Below are positions 26,944 through 35,079 of a stretch of 64,000 nucleotides of DNA, one piece after another. Below the pieces are notes generated by a model. It was given only the letters and a program-made list of their open reading frames with translations. It did no database searches and had not been told where the DNA came from. The translations under genes and the position numbers were made by a program. This DNA comes from Arthrobacter terricola (GTDB lineage: Bacteria; Actinomycetota; Actinomycetes; Actinomycetales; Micrococcaceae): assembly GCF_004354015.1 (NCBI RefSeq), contig NZ_SMRU01000014.1, positions 62,001 to 126,000 on the forward strand, in the 5' to 3' direction. How positions within the stretch are numbered: the first letter of the stretch is position 1; each line of letters starts with the position of its first letter.

Positions 26944-27419
26944 GCCGGAGCGCCGTCGTCCGCCAACTGCTTCCGGAGTACGTAACTGGACCTAAGCTCG
27001 CCCACGGTAAGACGGCCGCATTCGCCCACCTCGTGGAGGAGGCCGCGGGCCGCGAGGAAGTCGTTGGTCCGCAAGAATCCCTCCAACTTTGCCGCCAGAC
27101 GCGCAAGCCGAACACCGCCCACCATGGCGGAAGAGGTCCTCAAGCTCAGGACGGCGTCCAAAGCCGCGGCTTCGTCGCCACGTCCGACAGCAGCCGCCAG
27201 GACTTCATAACGCATGCCCCAGAGCTTCGCGAAGTCTCCGGCAAAGCTCCGGGCGATCGATGGATTATCCACTTGGTCTTCCAAAAGCTGGAATTCCGCA
27301 AGGTCCAGGATGGGATGCTCAGCAAGCTCGGCGGGAGGTGCCCCGACGGAATCGACGGACGCACCGGTAGGGCCAGAGCCTTCCGCTCCGGTAGTTTCGC
27401 TGGCACCTGAACTGAACAT
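26940..27419 (-). CDS. Hpt-like domain protein lacking the phospho-histidine
   Basis: 159 residues. An acidic, Ser/Gly-rich N-terminus (1-37) precedes a four-helix domain with the Hpt pattern (FAGDFAKLWGMRYEVLAAAVGRGDEAAALDAVLSLRTSSAMVGGVRLARLAAKLE). Where Hpt proteins have AHxLKGSA, this one has V90-LSLRTSSA; the phospho-acceptor His is Leu91. It cannot relay phosphate in the normal way and may instead dock on the neighbouring kinase or regulator. It converges on the response regulator with a 4-base overlap of the stops, so transcription of one may affect the other. The Hpt assignment is by fold pattern. Confidence 0.75.
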   Translation of the reverse strand: MFSSGASETTGAEGSGPTGASVDSVGAPPAELAEHPILDLAEFQLLEDQVDNPSIARSFAGDFAKLWGMRYEVLAAAVGRGDEAAALDAVLSLRTSSAMVGGVRLARLAAKLEGFLRTNDFLAARGLLHEVGECGRLTVGELRSSYVLRKQLADDGAPA

Positions 27420-27547
27420 GACCCAATGCTACTTTCCGAATTTCGAAAGAAACCGATCTTATGCAGATCCTGAGGAAAACTTAAGCCTTTCTTGACGTAG
27501 CCGAATTTAGCCGCTGGAATGCAAGTAAACCGCGGGGAATTCTTATA

Positions 27548-28435
27548 TCATCCGCCGCCGCTGAAGGAGGAAATCGCATTGATGACAGCCGGACCCAGGA
27601 TCGCGATGAACAAAACCGGGAAGATGAAGAGCAGCAGCGGAAAGAGAACCATGACCGGAAGCTTCATCGCCTTTTCTTCAGCGCGTTGCCGGCGCTTCAC
27701 CCTCATGACCTTCGCCTGGACCCGAAGGACCCGGCTGATGGCGATGCCGTACGTATCTGCTTGGATCACGGCTTGCACGAAGCTCCGGAGTTCCGGAACA
27801 TTCGTGCGTTCTCCCAAAGCCAGATAGGACTCGCGGCGGCTGCGTCCAACCTGCATGTCCTGGAGCGTTCGCACAAGTTCCTCAGCCAGCGGTCCCTTTC
27901 CATTTTCCCCGGCGCGCGCCATGGCCCCTTCGAATCCAAGCCCGGCCTCCACTGAAATCAACATTTGATCCATCGTGTTGGCGAGTTCCAACTGCATTGC
28001 TTTCTGGCGTTCCTTGCCTTTGCTATAAAGCATCAAATCCGGAATAAAGTATCCCAGCAATACCACGAATATCCCGACCAGCTTGATAATCCCGCTTGAG
28101 CTGTTGCTGGCGAGGAACAAACCAAAAAGGGCGCCACAGAGGCCGAGCGCGGGCTTGGCTGCGAGGACGCGTCCCAAGGGCAGGGACGGTGGCCGACCGG
28201 CCAGGGAAAGGAGCTTATCAAGCTTGTGGACGTAGCTGCCCGGCGTGAGCCTGTAGCCAATGCGCTCCAACACAGCGGTTTGCCTTTGTTCCTCGACTGC
28301 GGCGACATCGTAGCCCTGCGCGAGCAGCTCCCTCACTGCGCGCTGGGCTTTGCGGTCGACGGAGAGGAAGGACCACAAGAGGTAGGAAAGCGGCAATGGC
28401 ACCAGCAGCAACGACAGGAAGAGCATAGGATTCAT
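27548..28435 (-). CDS. tadC: Tad pilus inner-membrane platform protein TadC
   Basis: 295 residues of the T2SSF type. An N-terminal TM helix (about 5-25), basic region, paired TM helices near 90-130 and a C-terminal TM helix near 270-290 flank the helical GspF-like domain (MDQMLISVEAGLGFEGAMAR, GRSRREAYLALGERTNVPELRSFVQAVIQADTYG-like segment). It works with TadB and the TadA ATPase to extrude the Flp pilus. The start is ATG 28435 (GAGGTG upstream), 8 bases after the tadB stop. It is the last gene of the operon. Confidence 0.9.
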   Translation of the reverse strand: MNPMLFLSLLLVPLPLSYLLWSFLSVDRKAQRAVRELLAQGYDVAAVEEQRQTAVLERIGYRLTPGSYVHKLDKLLSLAGRPPSLPLGRVLAAKPALGLCGALFGLFLASNSSSGIIKLVGIFVVLLGYFIPDLMLYSKGKERQKAMQLELANTMDQMLISVEAGLGFEGAMARAGENGKGPLAEELVRTLQDMQVGRSRRESYLALGERTNVPELRSFVQAVIQADTYGIAISRVLRVQAKVMRVKRRQRAEEKAMKLPVMVLFPLLLFIFPVLFIAILGPAVINAISSFSGGG

Positions 28436-28443
28436 GCCACACC

Positions 28444-29373
28444 TCAAAACTTCAAGTCGATGATTTTGCGCATCCACAGACCACCGATGGTCATGAGGAT
28501 GGCCGACGCCGCGATCATTCCCCAACCGAGTGGATGCGTGAACATCGGTTCCATATAGCCGGGATTGACCACCATGAGCATCGTGACGATGCCGAAGGGA
28601 AGGGCCATGAGGATGTATCCCGAGAACTTTCCTTCCGCGGCCAGGGACTTGATATGTCCCTTGATTTCGCTCCGTTCGCGGATGGTCTCGTTGACTTGGT
28701 CCAACACTTCAGCCAGGTTTCCGCCCACTTCGCGGTTGATTTGGATCGCTTGGGCTATCCAGACGAAATCCTCGCTTCGCATGCGTTCGGCGGTGTCGTT
28801 GAGCGAGTTTTGAAGATCCCGTCCCAGGCTTGTCTCCGTGATGACGCGGCGCATCTCTTCCGATGTTGGAACGGCTGATTCGGCAGCCGCTGCATCAATT
28901 GCTCGAAGAATACTGTGACCGGCTCTCAGACTGCCCGCGAGCAATTGCAAGGTGTCTCCGAGCTGGTCATCAAACTTTGTACGCCTTTTGCCCGCGAGGA
29001 ATCTGACGACGAGTTTTCCGACTAGTGGGGCCGCGAGGAAGAACAAAACCGCCAGCCAGGGGCCGCCCACAATGAGGCCAATCAAGGCCCCCACGAACGC
29101 ACCGGCGATCACCAGGATGAAGAACTCCGCTTGGCGCATTCGAAGGCCGGCGTTTTCCAGTTCTTCGCGGTTGAACATCCGGATGTTGCGTCGGGTCAGG
29201 ATGCCGTGAAGCTGGTCGGTGGCTGAGCCCGTAAATCGGGTTAGCTGGGACCCTGTGCCCACTTCGTATGGCCGGCGGCGATCCACCGGGACCTCGTGTG
29301 CCTTTGGCAGGATGACCGCCACCCCGAATAGAAGGATGGCTAAAAGCATCAAGGCCATTCCGAATAAGAGCAT
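28444..29373 (-). CDS. tadB: Tad pilus inner-membrane platform protein TadB
   Basis: 309 residues. TM helices lie near 3-23 and 85-125, with a T2SSF domain (FDDQLGDTLQLLAGSLRAGHSILRAIDAAA, INREVGGNLAEVLDQVNETIRER) and two C-terminal TM helices near 255 and 285. It is the paralogous partner of TadC in the pilus platform. It is separated from tadA by a single base, so translation is coupled. Confidence 0.92.
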   Translation of the reverse strand: MLLFGMALMLLAILLFGVAVILPKAHEVPVDRRRPYEVGTGSQLTRFTGSATDQLHGILTRRNIRMFNREELENAGLRMRQAEFFILVIAGAFVGALIGLIVGGPWLAVLFFLAAPLVGKLVVRFLAGKRRTKFDDQLGDTLQLLAGSLRAGHSILRAIDAAAAESAVPTSEEMRRVITETSLGRDLQNSLNDTAERMRSEDFVWIAQAIQINREVGGNLAEVLDQVNETIRERSEIKGHIKSLAAEGKFSGYILMALPFGIVTMLMVVNPGYMEPMFTHPLGWGMIAASAILMTIGGLWMRKIIDLKF

Positions 29374-29374
29374 C

Positions 29375-30826
29375 TCAGCCCCTTGGTGAGGTCAGCGGAG
29401 CGGCGAAAACTCCCGGTGAGACCCGGATCCCCAGGTCTTCGAAGCGGTCGATGAACCGGGGACGGATTCCCGTTGGCACCGGCCGTCCGAGGAACACTCC
29501 ATGGGCGTCGACGCCGGCCGAGTAATCGAAAACAAAGGCGTCCTGGAGGGTGACAATATCCCCTTCCATGCCTTGGACTTCGGTCACATGGGTGATGCGC
29601 CGCGTTCCGTCGCGTAAGCGGGAGATTTGGACGATGAGGTTCACCGCCGACGCTATTTGCTCACGGATCGCGCGCAACGGAAGGTCCATGCCCGCCATGA
29701 GCACCAATGTTTCAAGGCGCGCGATTGCATCCCGTGGCGAGTTCGAGTGGACAGTGGAGAGCGAGCCGTCGTGGCCGGTATTCATGGCCTGCAACATATC
29801 CAGCGATTCTCCACCGCGGACCTCGCCCACCACGATCCGGTCTGGGCGCATGCGGAGCGAGTTCCGGAGCAGGTCGCGGATTGTCACTTCGCCTTTGCCT
29901 TCGGTGTTCGGCGGCCGGCTCTCGAGCCGGACCACGTGTTGCTGTTGGATCTGCAGTTCTACCGCGTCTTCAATAGTGACGATGCGGTTGTCCTCCGGGA
30001 TGAAGGCGGAGAGGACATTCAAAAGCGTGGTTTTCCCGGTTCCCGTACCGCCGGACACGATGATGTTCAGTTTTGCCTTGACGCAGGCGTTGAGGAGTTC
30101 GGCCATCTCCGGCGTGAGGGTTCCGAAGTCGATCAGGTTCCGGACGGTCAGGGGCACCTTGCTGAATTTGCGGATGGTGAGGGAGGAACCCCCGACGGCG
30201 AGTGGAGGGATCACGGCGTTGACGCGGGAGCCGTCTTCAAGCCGTGCGTCGACGAGGGGCGATGACTCGTCGATCCGGCGCCCCACCTTGGAAACGATCC
30301 TTTCGATGACCCTACGGAGATGTTCCTCCGAGTTGAATCCCGAGTCCGTGAGGGTCAGCTTGCCTCGCCGTTCCACGTAGATCTGGTCCATCCGGTTGAC
30401 CATGATCTCGGTGACTTCGGGATCGTCCAGCAAACGCTGCAGTGGGCCGTATCCGAGGACGTCGTCGGCAACATCGGCCACGAGACGGCTGCGCTCATCG
30501 GGGGAGAGGGGCACCTGCTCTGCGTCGACAATTCGAATGAGTTCTTCCCGGGCCGTGGCACGCAGTTCCTGCTCGCTCACCGTGGAGTCGTTGAACCTGG
30601 TACCGAGCCGCTCGAACAAGGCCGTCGCGGCACGCTGCTTCAGGGCGGCGAAAACGTCCACCGGTTGTTGGGCCCTCGGTTTAGGCGTATCCACTGTTTC
30701 AGTGATCTTCAGTGGGGTCTGGGGTTTCGCTACCGGGCTGGGCTTGACCGGCGGCAGATCTGCACGTGCGCCTGGGGACGCCGCATCCGGGTCTTCCGCA
30801 GCTTGTAAACGCTGGGACAGTTTCAC
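29375..30826 (-). CDS. tadA: Tad pilus assembly/secretion ATPase TadA (CpaF)
   Basis: 483 residues of the type II/IV secretion ATPase family. A Pro-rich N-terminus (1-55) precedes the N-domain (VLGYGPLQRLLDDPEVTEIMVNRMDQIYVERRGKL) and the catalytic domain with Walker A GGTGTGKTT, Asp box RIVTIEDAVELQ, Walker B RIVVGEVRGGE and a His box near TGHDGSLSTVHSNSP. It powers assembly of the Flp pilus. The GTG start overlaps the cpaE stop (TAGTG). No second retraction ATPase is present, as usual for Tad systems. Confidence 0.95.
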   Translation of the reverse strand: MKLSQRLQAAEDPDAASPGARADLPPVKPSPVAKPQTPLKITETVDTPKPRAQQPVDVFAALKQRAATALFERLGTRFNDSTVSEQELRATAREELIRIVDAEQVPLSPDERSRLVADVADDVLGYGPLQRLLDDPEVTEIMVNRMDQIYVERRGKLTLTDSGFNSEEHLRRVIERIVSKVGRRIDESSPLVDARLEDGSRVNAVIPPLAVGGSSLTIRKFSKVPLTVRNLIDFGTLTPEMAELLNACVKAKLNIIVSGGTGTGKTTLLNVLSAFIPEDNRIVTIEDAVELQIQQQHVVRLESRPPNTEGKGEVTIRDLLRNSLRMRPDRIVVGEVRGGESLDMLQAMNTGHDGSLSTVHSNSPRDAIARLETLVLMAGMDLPLRAIREQIASAVNLIVQISRLRDGTRRITHVTEVQGMEGDIVTLQDAFVFDYSAGVDAHGVFLGRPVPTGIRPRFIDRFEDLGIRVSPGVFAAPLTSPRG

Positions 30827-32019
30827 TAGACCACCACCCTTCTGTGGAGTTTGCGTTGGGCAGTGGCGCGCCAGGCCGGGTTGAAGCGTTCAACCAGCTG
30901 CTTGAATCCTTTGACGGCGGGGTCCTTCACGGCCTCCTGGAGCACGGGGATTCCGCGATTGGTGGAGAACGCTACGGCCTTCGACCGAGGGATGCTGATG
31001 TCGACTGGGGCACCGACAGTCGATTCAACATCCTGGACGGACAACCCGGACTTCGAATCGGCCATGTTGAGCACCACGTGGCGCGTTTCCGGAAGCAAGT
31101 TGAGCCTCCGGAGGATGTCCAAACCGGAACGAAGACCACGAATGCTCGGAACGTCCATGCCTGTCACCCACACTGCGTCTGTGCATTGTTCAAGGGCCGC
31201 GAGGCCGATCTCCGGTAATCCGGGTGCCGTGTCCACCACGACGTACTGGAATTGTTCGGCCAGTTGTTCCAACAGCCGTCCTACCTGGTCCGGCGAAATT
31301 TCATCAGCCTCGACCGGACTCTTGGGGGCGCACAAGGCGTAAATGCTCGCCGGGTGGACGGTGAGGAAGGCTTTGAGGACCAAGGAGTCCTGGCTGGCCG
31401 CCGGCGTGACGGCATCCGTAACTGTGTGTTCCGGAGTGAGATAGAGGCCCGAAGCCACATCGCCGAATTGCAAATCCAGGTCCACGATCACCACGCTCAT
31501 GGGCGCAATCTTTCCAAGTCCCACCGCGATGTTTGTGGCGATGGTCGTCTTGCCTACGCCACCCTTGGGAGAAAAAACGCCGATCACGAGGCCCTTGGGC
31601 GCGCCGGATTGCTTTGGCTCTGCGGTTCGCTGACGGCTGGCGAAGGACTGGCAGGCGCGCTCCAGCGTGACTCTCATCTGGGCCAGGTCCGCCGAGGGGC
31701 TCATGATGTCCCGGATTCCGGACCGCATGGCCTGGAGAACGAATCCATGGTCCGGGTCGCTGACGAGGATCACACTCAGTTCAGGCAGTTGCACGTCGAG
31801 GACGGTGGCAAGGCGTAGTGCGTCCTCCTCTGGGACTTCCGGTCCCAGGATCAGCACTTCGAGTTGTTCCTGGTTGAGTGCGCCGAACAATTCCGCGGGG
31901 TCGGAAGGCAAAGTGCTGGTGAAGAACGTCTGGACGCTCCCAGGTAGACCGCCCGCAACCGCCTGGCGCAGGCGCTGATCGAATTCGGTGTTCGGGGTAA
32001 TCAGGACAAACCGGCTCAT
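30826..32019 (-). CDS. cpaE: CpaE/TadZ-like pilus localisation ATPase
   Basis: 397 residues. The N-terminal 125 residues form a receiver-like domain without a phospho-Asp pattern. The C-terminal ParA/MinD-type ATPase has deviant Walker A FSPKGGVGKTT, VIVDLDLQFGD and VVDTAPGLPEIGL. TadZ/CpaE sets the polar or focal position of the Tad machine. It overlaps cpaB by 4 bases and tadA by 1. Confidence 0.92.
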   Translation of the reverse strand: MSRFVLITPNTEFDQRLRQAVAGGLPGSVQTFFTSTLPSDPAELFGALNQEQLEVLILGPEVPEEDALRLATVLDVQLPELSVILVSDPDHGFVLQAMRSGIRDIMSPSADLAQMRVTLERACQSFASRQRTAEPKQSGAPKGLVIGVFSPKGGVGKTTIATNIAVGLGKIAPMSVVIVDLDLQFGDVASGLYLTPEHTVTDAVTPAASQDSLVLKAFLTVHPASIYALCAPKSPVEADEISPDQVGRLLEQLAEQFQYVVVDTAPGLPEIGLAALEQCTDAVWVTGMDVPSIRGLRSGLDILRRLNLLPETRHVVLNMADSKSGLSVQDVESTVGAPVDISIPRSKAVAFSTNRGIPVLQEAVKDPAVKGFKQLVERFNPAWRATAQRKLHRRVVV

Positions 32020-32786
32020 CGGTATACCCCGCCCGGCTGGATGACCGTGGGTCCACTGTCCTTGGCGTCCAGAGACTCCTTGCTGAGCCAGATTTTCTCG
32101 AACTCTGCCGCGAACACGATCTTCGACGCGTCGACGTCGCTCACGGCGACCGTTAAGAGGAGCGAGCCCGTGGGGAGGCTGGTGTCGCTGGGATTGGCGG
32201 CACCGGAACTCGGTGCCGGCGCAGGCTGTTGACTCGCCGCCGTTTGCGGGGCGCGCTGGACGGAAGTCACGAGAACCTTGGGGATGGTCAGTTCAGTGCT
32301 GGGTTTGTCCGACTTCGCGTCAACTCCGCCGCTGGACATGGAAATGAAGATTCCCACATGGTCGCCAGGGACAATCCGTCCGCCCACAACCCTTTGGGGC
32401 TCCAGTTGAAAGGAGACCTCCTGGAGACCTGCTGGCACCTTGACATCGCCCGGGGCTTGGAGGGCGTCCGGGGCCACCAACCGCTCGGACACCAGCGTCT
32501 CGCCCGGGACGAGGTCGACGGCGGCAACTTTGCCCGCGGAATCGTTCAGGGAGTGCACGGCCGTTTGGGGGACGGCCGATTTAGGGAGTTGCTCTGCGGT
32601 CAGGGAAGCCTGCATTGCATTGACGGGAGTTCCTGCGGGAATCGCAGTCTTCACCACGAGGACGTCAACAGGGGAGAGATTCTGGACCGCCCGTTGGTCT
32701 GCGCCCTGGGCGTAGGAAAAGACGAGAATCACTCCGATGACGGCCAACAGTGCTGCTGCCGAGCCTGCCAACAAGCGGGACTTCAC
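32016..32786 (-). CDS. cpaB: CpaB/RcpC-like Flp pilus assembly protein
   Basis: 256 residues from a GTG with AGGAG 6 bases upstream. One N-terminal TM helix (8-26) is followed by an SAF domain (VDVLVVKTAIPAGTPVNAMQASLTAEQLP, LVPGETLVSERLV) and a RcpC-type domain (VSFQLEPQRVVGGRIVPGDHVGIF). In Gram-negatives CpaB helps the secretin and pilus biogenesis; in actinobacteria, without an outer membrane, it is probably an extracytoplasmic assembly factor. Confidence 0.9.
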   Translation of the reverse strand: MKSRLLAGSAAALLAVIGVILVFSYAQGADQRAVQNLSPVDVLVVKTAIPAGTPVNAMQASLTAEQLPKSAVPQTAVHSLNDSAGKVAAVDLVPGETLVSERLVAPDALQAPGDVKVPAGLQEVSFQLEPQRVVGGRIVPGDHVGIFISMSSGGVDAKSDKPSTELTIPKVLVTSVQRAPQTAASQQPAPAPSSGAANPSDTSLPTGSLLLTVAVSDVDASKIVFAAEFEKIWLSKESLDAKDSGPTVIQPGGVYR

Positions 32787-32819
32787 TGACTGCTCCTGTG
32801 CTCTGAGAGGGTTTTGGAA

Positions 32820-33878
32820 CTAGCTGATGAGGCGGACAATCGTGGCTCCGTACGCGTCCACCGGGCCCAGCGAATAGCCGTCCGCCAAGGACACGTACTT
32901 CACGAAACTCCCGATGATTCCACGGCAGTTTCCCGTGCAGGCCAGCGCGTTCCCGACATCCGAATTCGTGTTGCGGAAGGCGTCCGGGACAGTGTTGTTG
33001 CCGCTGAACTTCCACCCGGCCACCTTGAATGCGGCGAAGGACACGAGGTGGTAGACCGCACCGCTGCCTGTTCCCGTGACCGAGTCGAAAACAGGGAGCA
33101 AGACAATCACGTCGCGACCCGCCGTAATGGTGTCTGCCCACTTTTGGAGGGTGGCTGAGCAGTTGTTTGGCGTGCTGTTCCCGGGGGCGCTCCCGCCTTC
33201 GCTTGTCGCGAGGTTGATGGTGCCGCCGCACGCGCCCGTATCCTGGACGATCCAGCCGTAGCCGCCCGCAACCGTGGCGCCCGAAGGGCCATAGTTGCAG
33301 CTGGGGTTGGCTCCCGTTCCGTGGTCCTGGAGGAGCTGGAGGGCCCCGCCGATGTATCCCTTCACCTGGCAGATGGAATACGCGAGCGGAAACGCCGTCC
33401 GGCCCGCAAGGGCGCTGCCCCACTGGACGCTCGAAGTAGCTAAGACGTCGGAAGTGTTGAACCCCAGCACCCGGGCGAAGAAGAGCGATACGGAGTTTGG
33501 CGTTCCGCCGGACTGCTGCGCTCCCGCAGTCACTGTCACTTTCCGGTTGGTGAGGTCGACGCTGAGCGACTTGACGTTGTTCAGGCCGTCTAGCGCGTTC
33601 TTGTTGGCAAGGCTTGTAGCGAGCGGCGATGTGGAAGAACAATTCGGATCGCTCGTGTTCGAGGCGCATTTCTGCGCCACGCCCAGGGCCGCGGCGTCTG
33701 CTCCGTTCTGGACCTGCGCCTTCTCCGAATAGAGCATCCCGACGTCGACGGCAAGCGCCGCGAAGCCGAGGAGCACCACCAGGAGGAGGGCGACGAGCAC
33801 GGCGACCGCGCCGCGCTCGCCGTCGTCGCCCGTGCTGTCCCCGCAAAATGCCAACGCCCGGAGCCTCAGCCGCTGCAT
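32820..33878 (-). CDS. TadG/TadE-like pilus assembly (pseudopilin-like) protein
   Basis: 352 residues. A short basic N-terminus and one TM helix (about 25-47, after GERGAVAVLVALLL) with the TadG_N pattern VDVGMLYSEKAQVQNGADAAALG are followed by a long extracytoplasmic domain containing several cysteines (CASNTSDPNC, ICQVKGYIGG, ALACTGNC) that could form disulfides. No VWA MIDAS is visible, unlike longer TadG proteins. Its 5' end overlaps the tadE gene by 13 bases. Confidence 0.82.
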   Translation of the reverse strand: MQRLRLRALAFCGDSTGDDGERGAVAVLVALLLVVLLGFAALAVDVGMLYSEKAQVQNGADAAALGVAQKCASNTSDPNCSSTSPLATSLANKNALDGLNNVKSLSVDLTNRKVTVTAGAQQSGGTPNSVSLFFARVLGFNTSDVLATSSVQWGSALAGRTAFPLAYSICQVKGYIGGALQLLQDHGTGANPSCNYGPSGATVAGGYGWIVQDTGACGGTINLATSEGGSAPGNSTPNNCSATLQKWADTITAGRDVIVLLPVFDSVTGTGSGAVYHLVSFAAFKVAGWKFSGNNTVPDAFRNTNSDVGNALACTGNCRGIIGSFVKYVSLADGYSLGPVDAYGATIVRLIS

Positions 33879-34240
33879 ACCATCACTCCAACGCCCTGCA
33901 TGGAGAACGGACCGGCGATTCCGGTGAGCGTGCTGAGGGTGTAGTTGATTGTCACGGACATCTGCGCCCCGGATGTGCAGCTGGCCGGACTAAACGTGAA
34001 ATTGGTATCAGCCAGCTTGGGGTTCAGTGTCACCGCCGCATTCTTCGCAGCGGTTTTGGCGGCCGTCTGGTCATTTGAGATTGCCATGACGCGCACCCCT
34101 TCCCGCGCTGCGTTGGTGAGCGAAACCTGGGCGTTGTAAGCCCTCCCGAACTCCATGATTCCGAGGACCAGCAGCACCAGAATGGGTGCCACCAACGCGA
34201 ATTCGACTGCCGCGGCACCGCGCTCTGATGCCTTGGCCAT
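33866..34240 (-). CDS. tadE: TadE-like pseudopilin
   Basis: 124 residues. The N-terminal SERGAAAVEFALVAPILVLLVLGIMEFGRAY is the classic TadE_N pattern, with a Gly-Ala processing-type site, the fifth-position Glu (VEF) and one TM helix, followed by a small extracellular domain with two cysteines (C-T-S-G and the C-terminal VMVCSG). It is thought to act as a minor pilin. Confidence 0.9.
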   Translation of the reverse strand: MAKASERGAAAVEFALVAPILVLLVLGIMEFGRAYNAQVSLTNAAREGVRVMAISNDQTAAKTAAKNAAVTLNPKLADTNFTFSPASCTSGAQMSVTINYTLSTLTGIAGPFSMQGVGVMVCSG

Positions 34241-34282
34241 GGTTATTGCCTTTCCGAGGAACGGGTAGTCCGATGCAAGCCG

Positions 34283-34311
34283 AGTGGCGGCGTCCGAACG
34301 CCGCCGCCACT
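34283..34311. other. Hairpin between flp and tadE, possible attenuator
   Basis: AGTGGCGGCG pairs with CGCCGCCACT around a 9-base loop, 55 bases after the flp stop on the minus strand. It could act as a partial terminator or mRNA 3'-end stabiliser, allowing more pilin than assembly protein to be made. No T-tract follows on the minus strand. Confidence 0.5.
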
Positions 34312-34365
34312 ACAAAATTGCTTGGTGTGCCTCACGTGGCTTTCAAGGCACCGTGACGACGGCTC

Positions 34366-34590
34366 TTAGGCGCAAGTACCACCACCGGCAGACGTTCCTG
34401 CCGTGTAGGTCTTGCCCGACACAGAACACTGGACCTGGGTGAACGTGTCCTTGACAGTGCCGCCGAGGAGCGTTACCGCGACGATGATTACCACGGCGAT
34501 AAGGGCAACCATGATGCCGTATTCGACAGCGGTGGCGCCGGTCTCGTCATTCCGAACGCGGGATACGGACTTCAGGAAAACGGAAAGCAT
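34366..34590 (-). CDS. flp: Flp major pilin (copy 2 in transcription order)
   Basis: 74 residues. The leader ends in DETG, and the mature protein would begin ATAVEYGIMVALIAVV, the Flp signature with Glu5 and Tyr6, followed by a single hydrophobic helix and a short tail with two cysteines (QCSVSG, GGGTCA). AAGGAG lies 5 bases before the ATG. It is nearly identical to the upstream pilin, differing mainly in the first 12 residues and at T/K and S/A positions. Confidence 0.93.
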   Translation of the reverse strand: MLSVFLKSVSRVRNDETGATAVEYGIMVALIAVVIIVAVTLLGGTVKDTFTQVQCSVSGKTYTAGTSAGGGTCA

Positions 34591-34641
34591 CTAAACTCCT
34601 TCGTGACTGGTACTTACGAGCGAGAGCAGGACAGGCGCCCG

Positions 34642-34866
34642 CTACGCGCAGGTGCCACCACCAGCGGAAGTTCCCGCGGTATAGGTCTTGCCAGCCACAG
34701 AGCACTGGACCTTGGTGAACGTGTCCTTGACGGTTCCGCCCAAAAGCGTGACGGCGACGATGATCACGACTGCGATGAGGGCGACCATAATGCCGTATTC
34801 GACGGCGGTTGCGCCGGTTTCGTCACGACGGACACGGGAGACCTGGTTTGTGAACAGAGAAAGCAT
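34642..34866 (-). CDS. flp: Flp major pilin (copy 1, first gene of the Tad operon)
   Basis: 74 residues from ATG 34866 (AGGAG upstream); a GTG/ATG further upstream in the same frame is not needed. It has the same DETG/ATAVEYGIMVALIAVV processing region, helix and Cys-Cys tail as the neighbouring pilin, so the two arose by tandem duplication. The promoter should lie in 34867-35057; I could not fix the boxes there. Confidence 0.92.
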   Translation of the reverse strand: MLSLFTNQVSRVRRDETGATAVEYGIMVALIAVVIIVAVTLLGGTVKDTFTKVQCSVAGKTYTAGTSAGGGTCA

Positions 34867-35057
34867 GTGAAACTCCTGAGCGAGTTGGGGAGGCGGGCTG
34901 GCCCAGTACCAGCCCACTAGCAAGGTAGCAACGGAAAATACCCCAAAGGTCAGTCCTTGGCACATCCTGTGGGAATGCTCGCCAAGCTGCGCATTTCTTG
35001 TGCGAAAGCTAGGGAAAACCCGCTTCGCGCGGGGAGTCAGGCCCCCGGAAGACTCAG

Positions 35058-35079
35058 CTCCCCTGAAGACTCAGGGGAG
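35058..35079 (-). terminator. Hairpin at the stop codon of the GH18-like gene
   Basis: CTCCCCTGA pairs perfectly with TCAGGGGAG around an AGAC loop. The TGA stop of the GH18-like gene is inside the stem. A second small stem, CCCGC/GCGGG, follows at 35019-35033. It probably separates this gene from the Tad operon downstream on the same strand. Confidence 0.65.
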
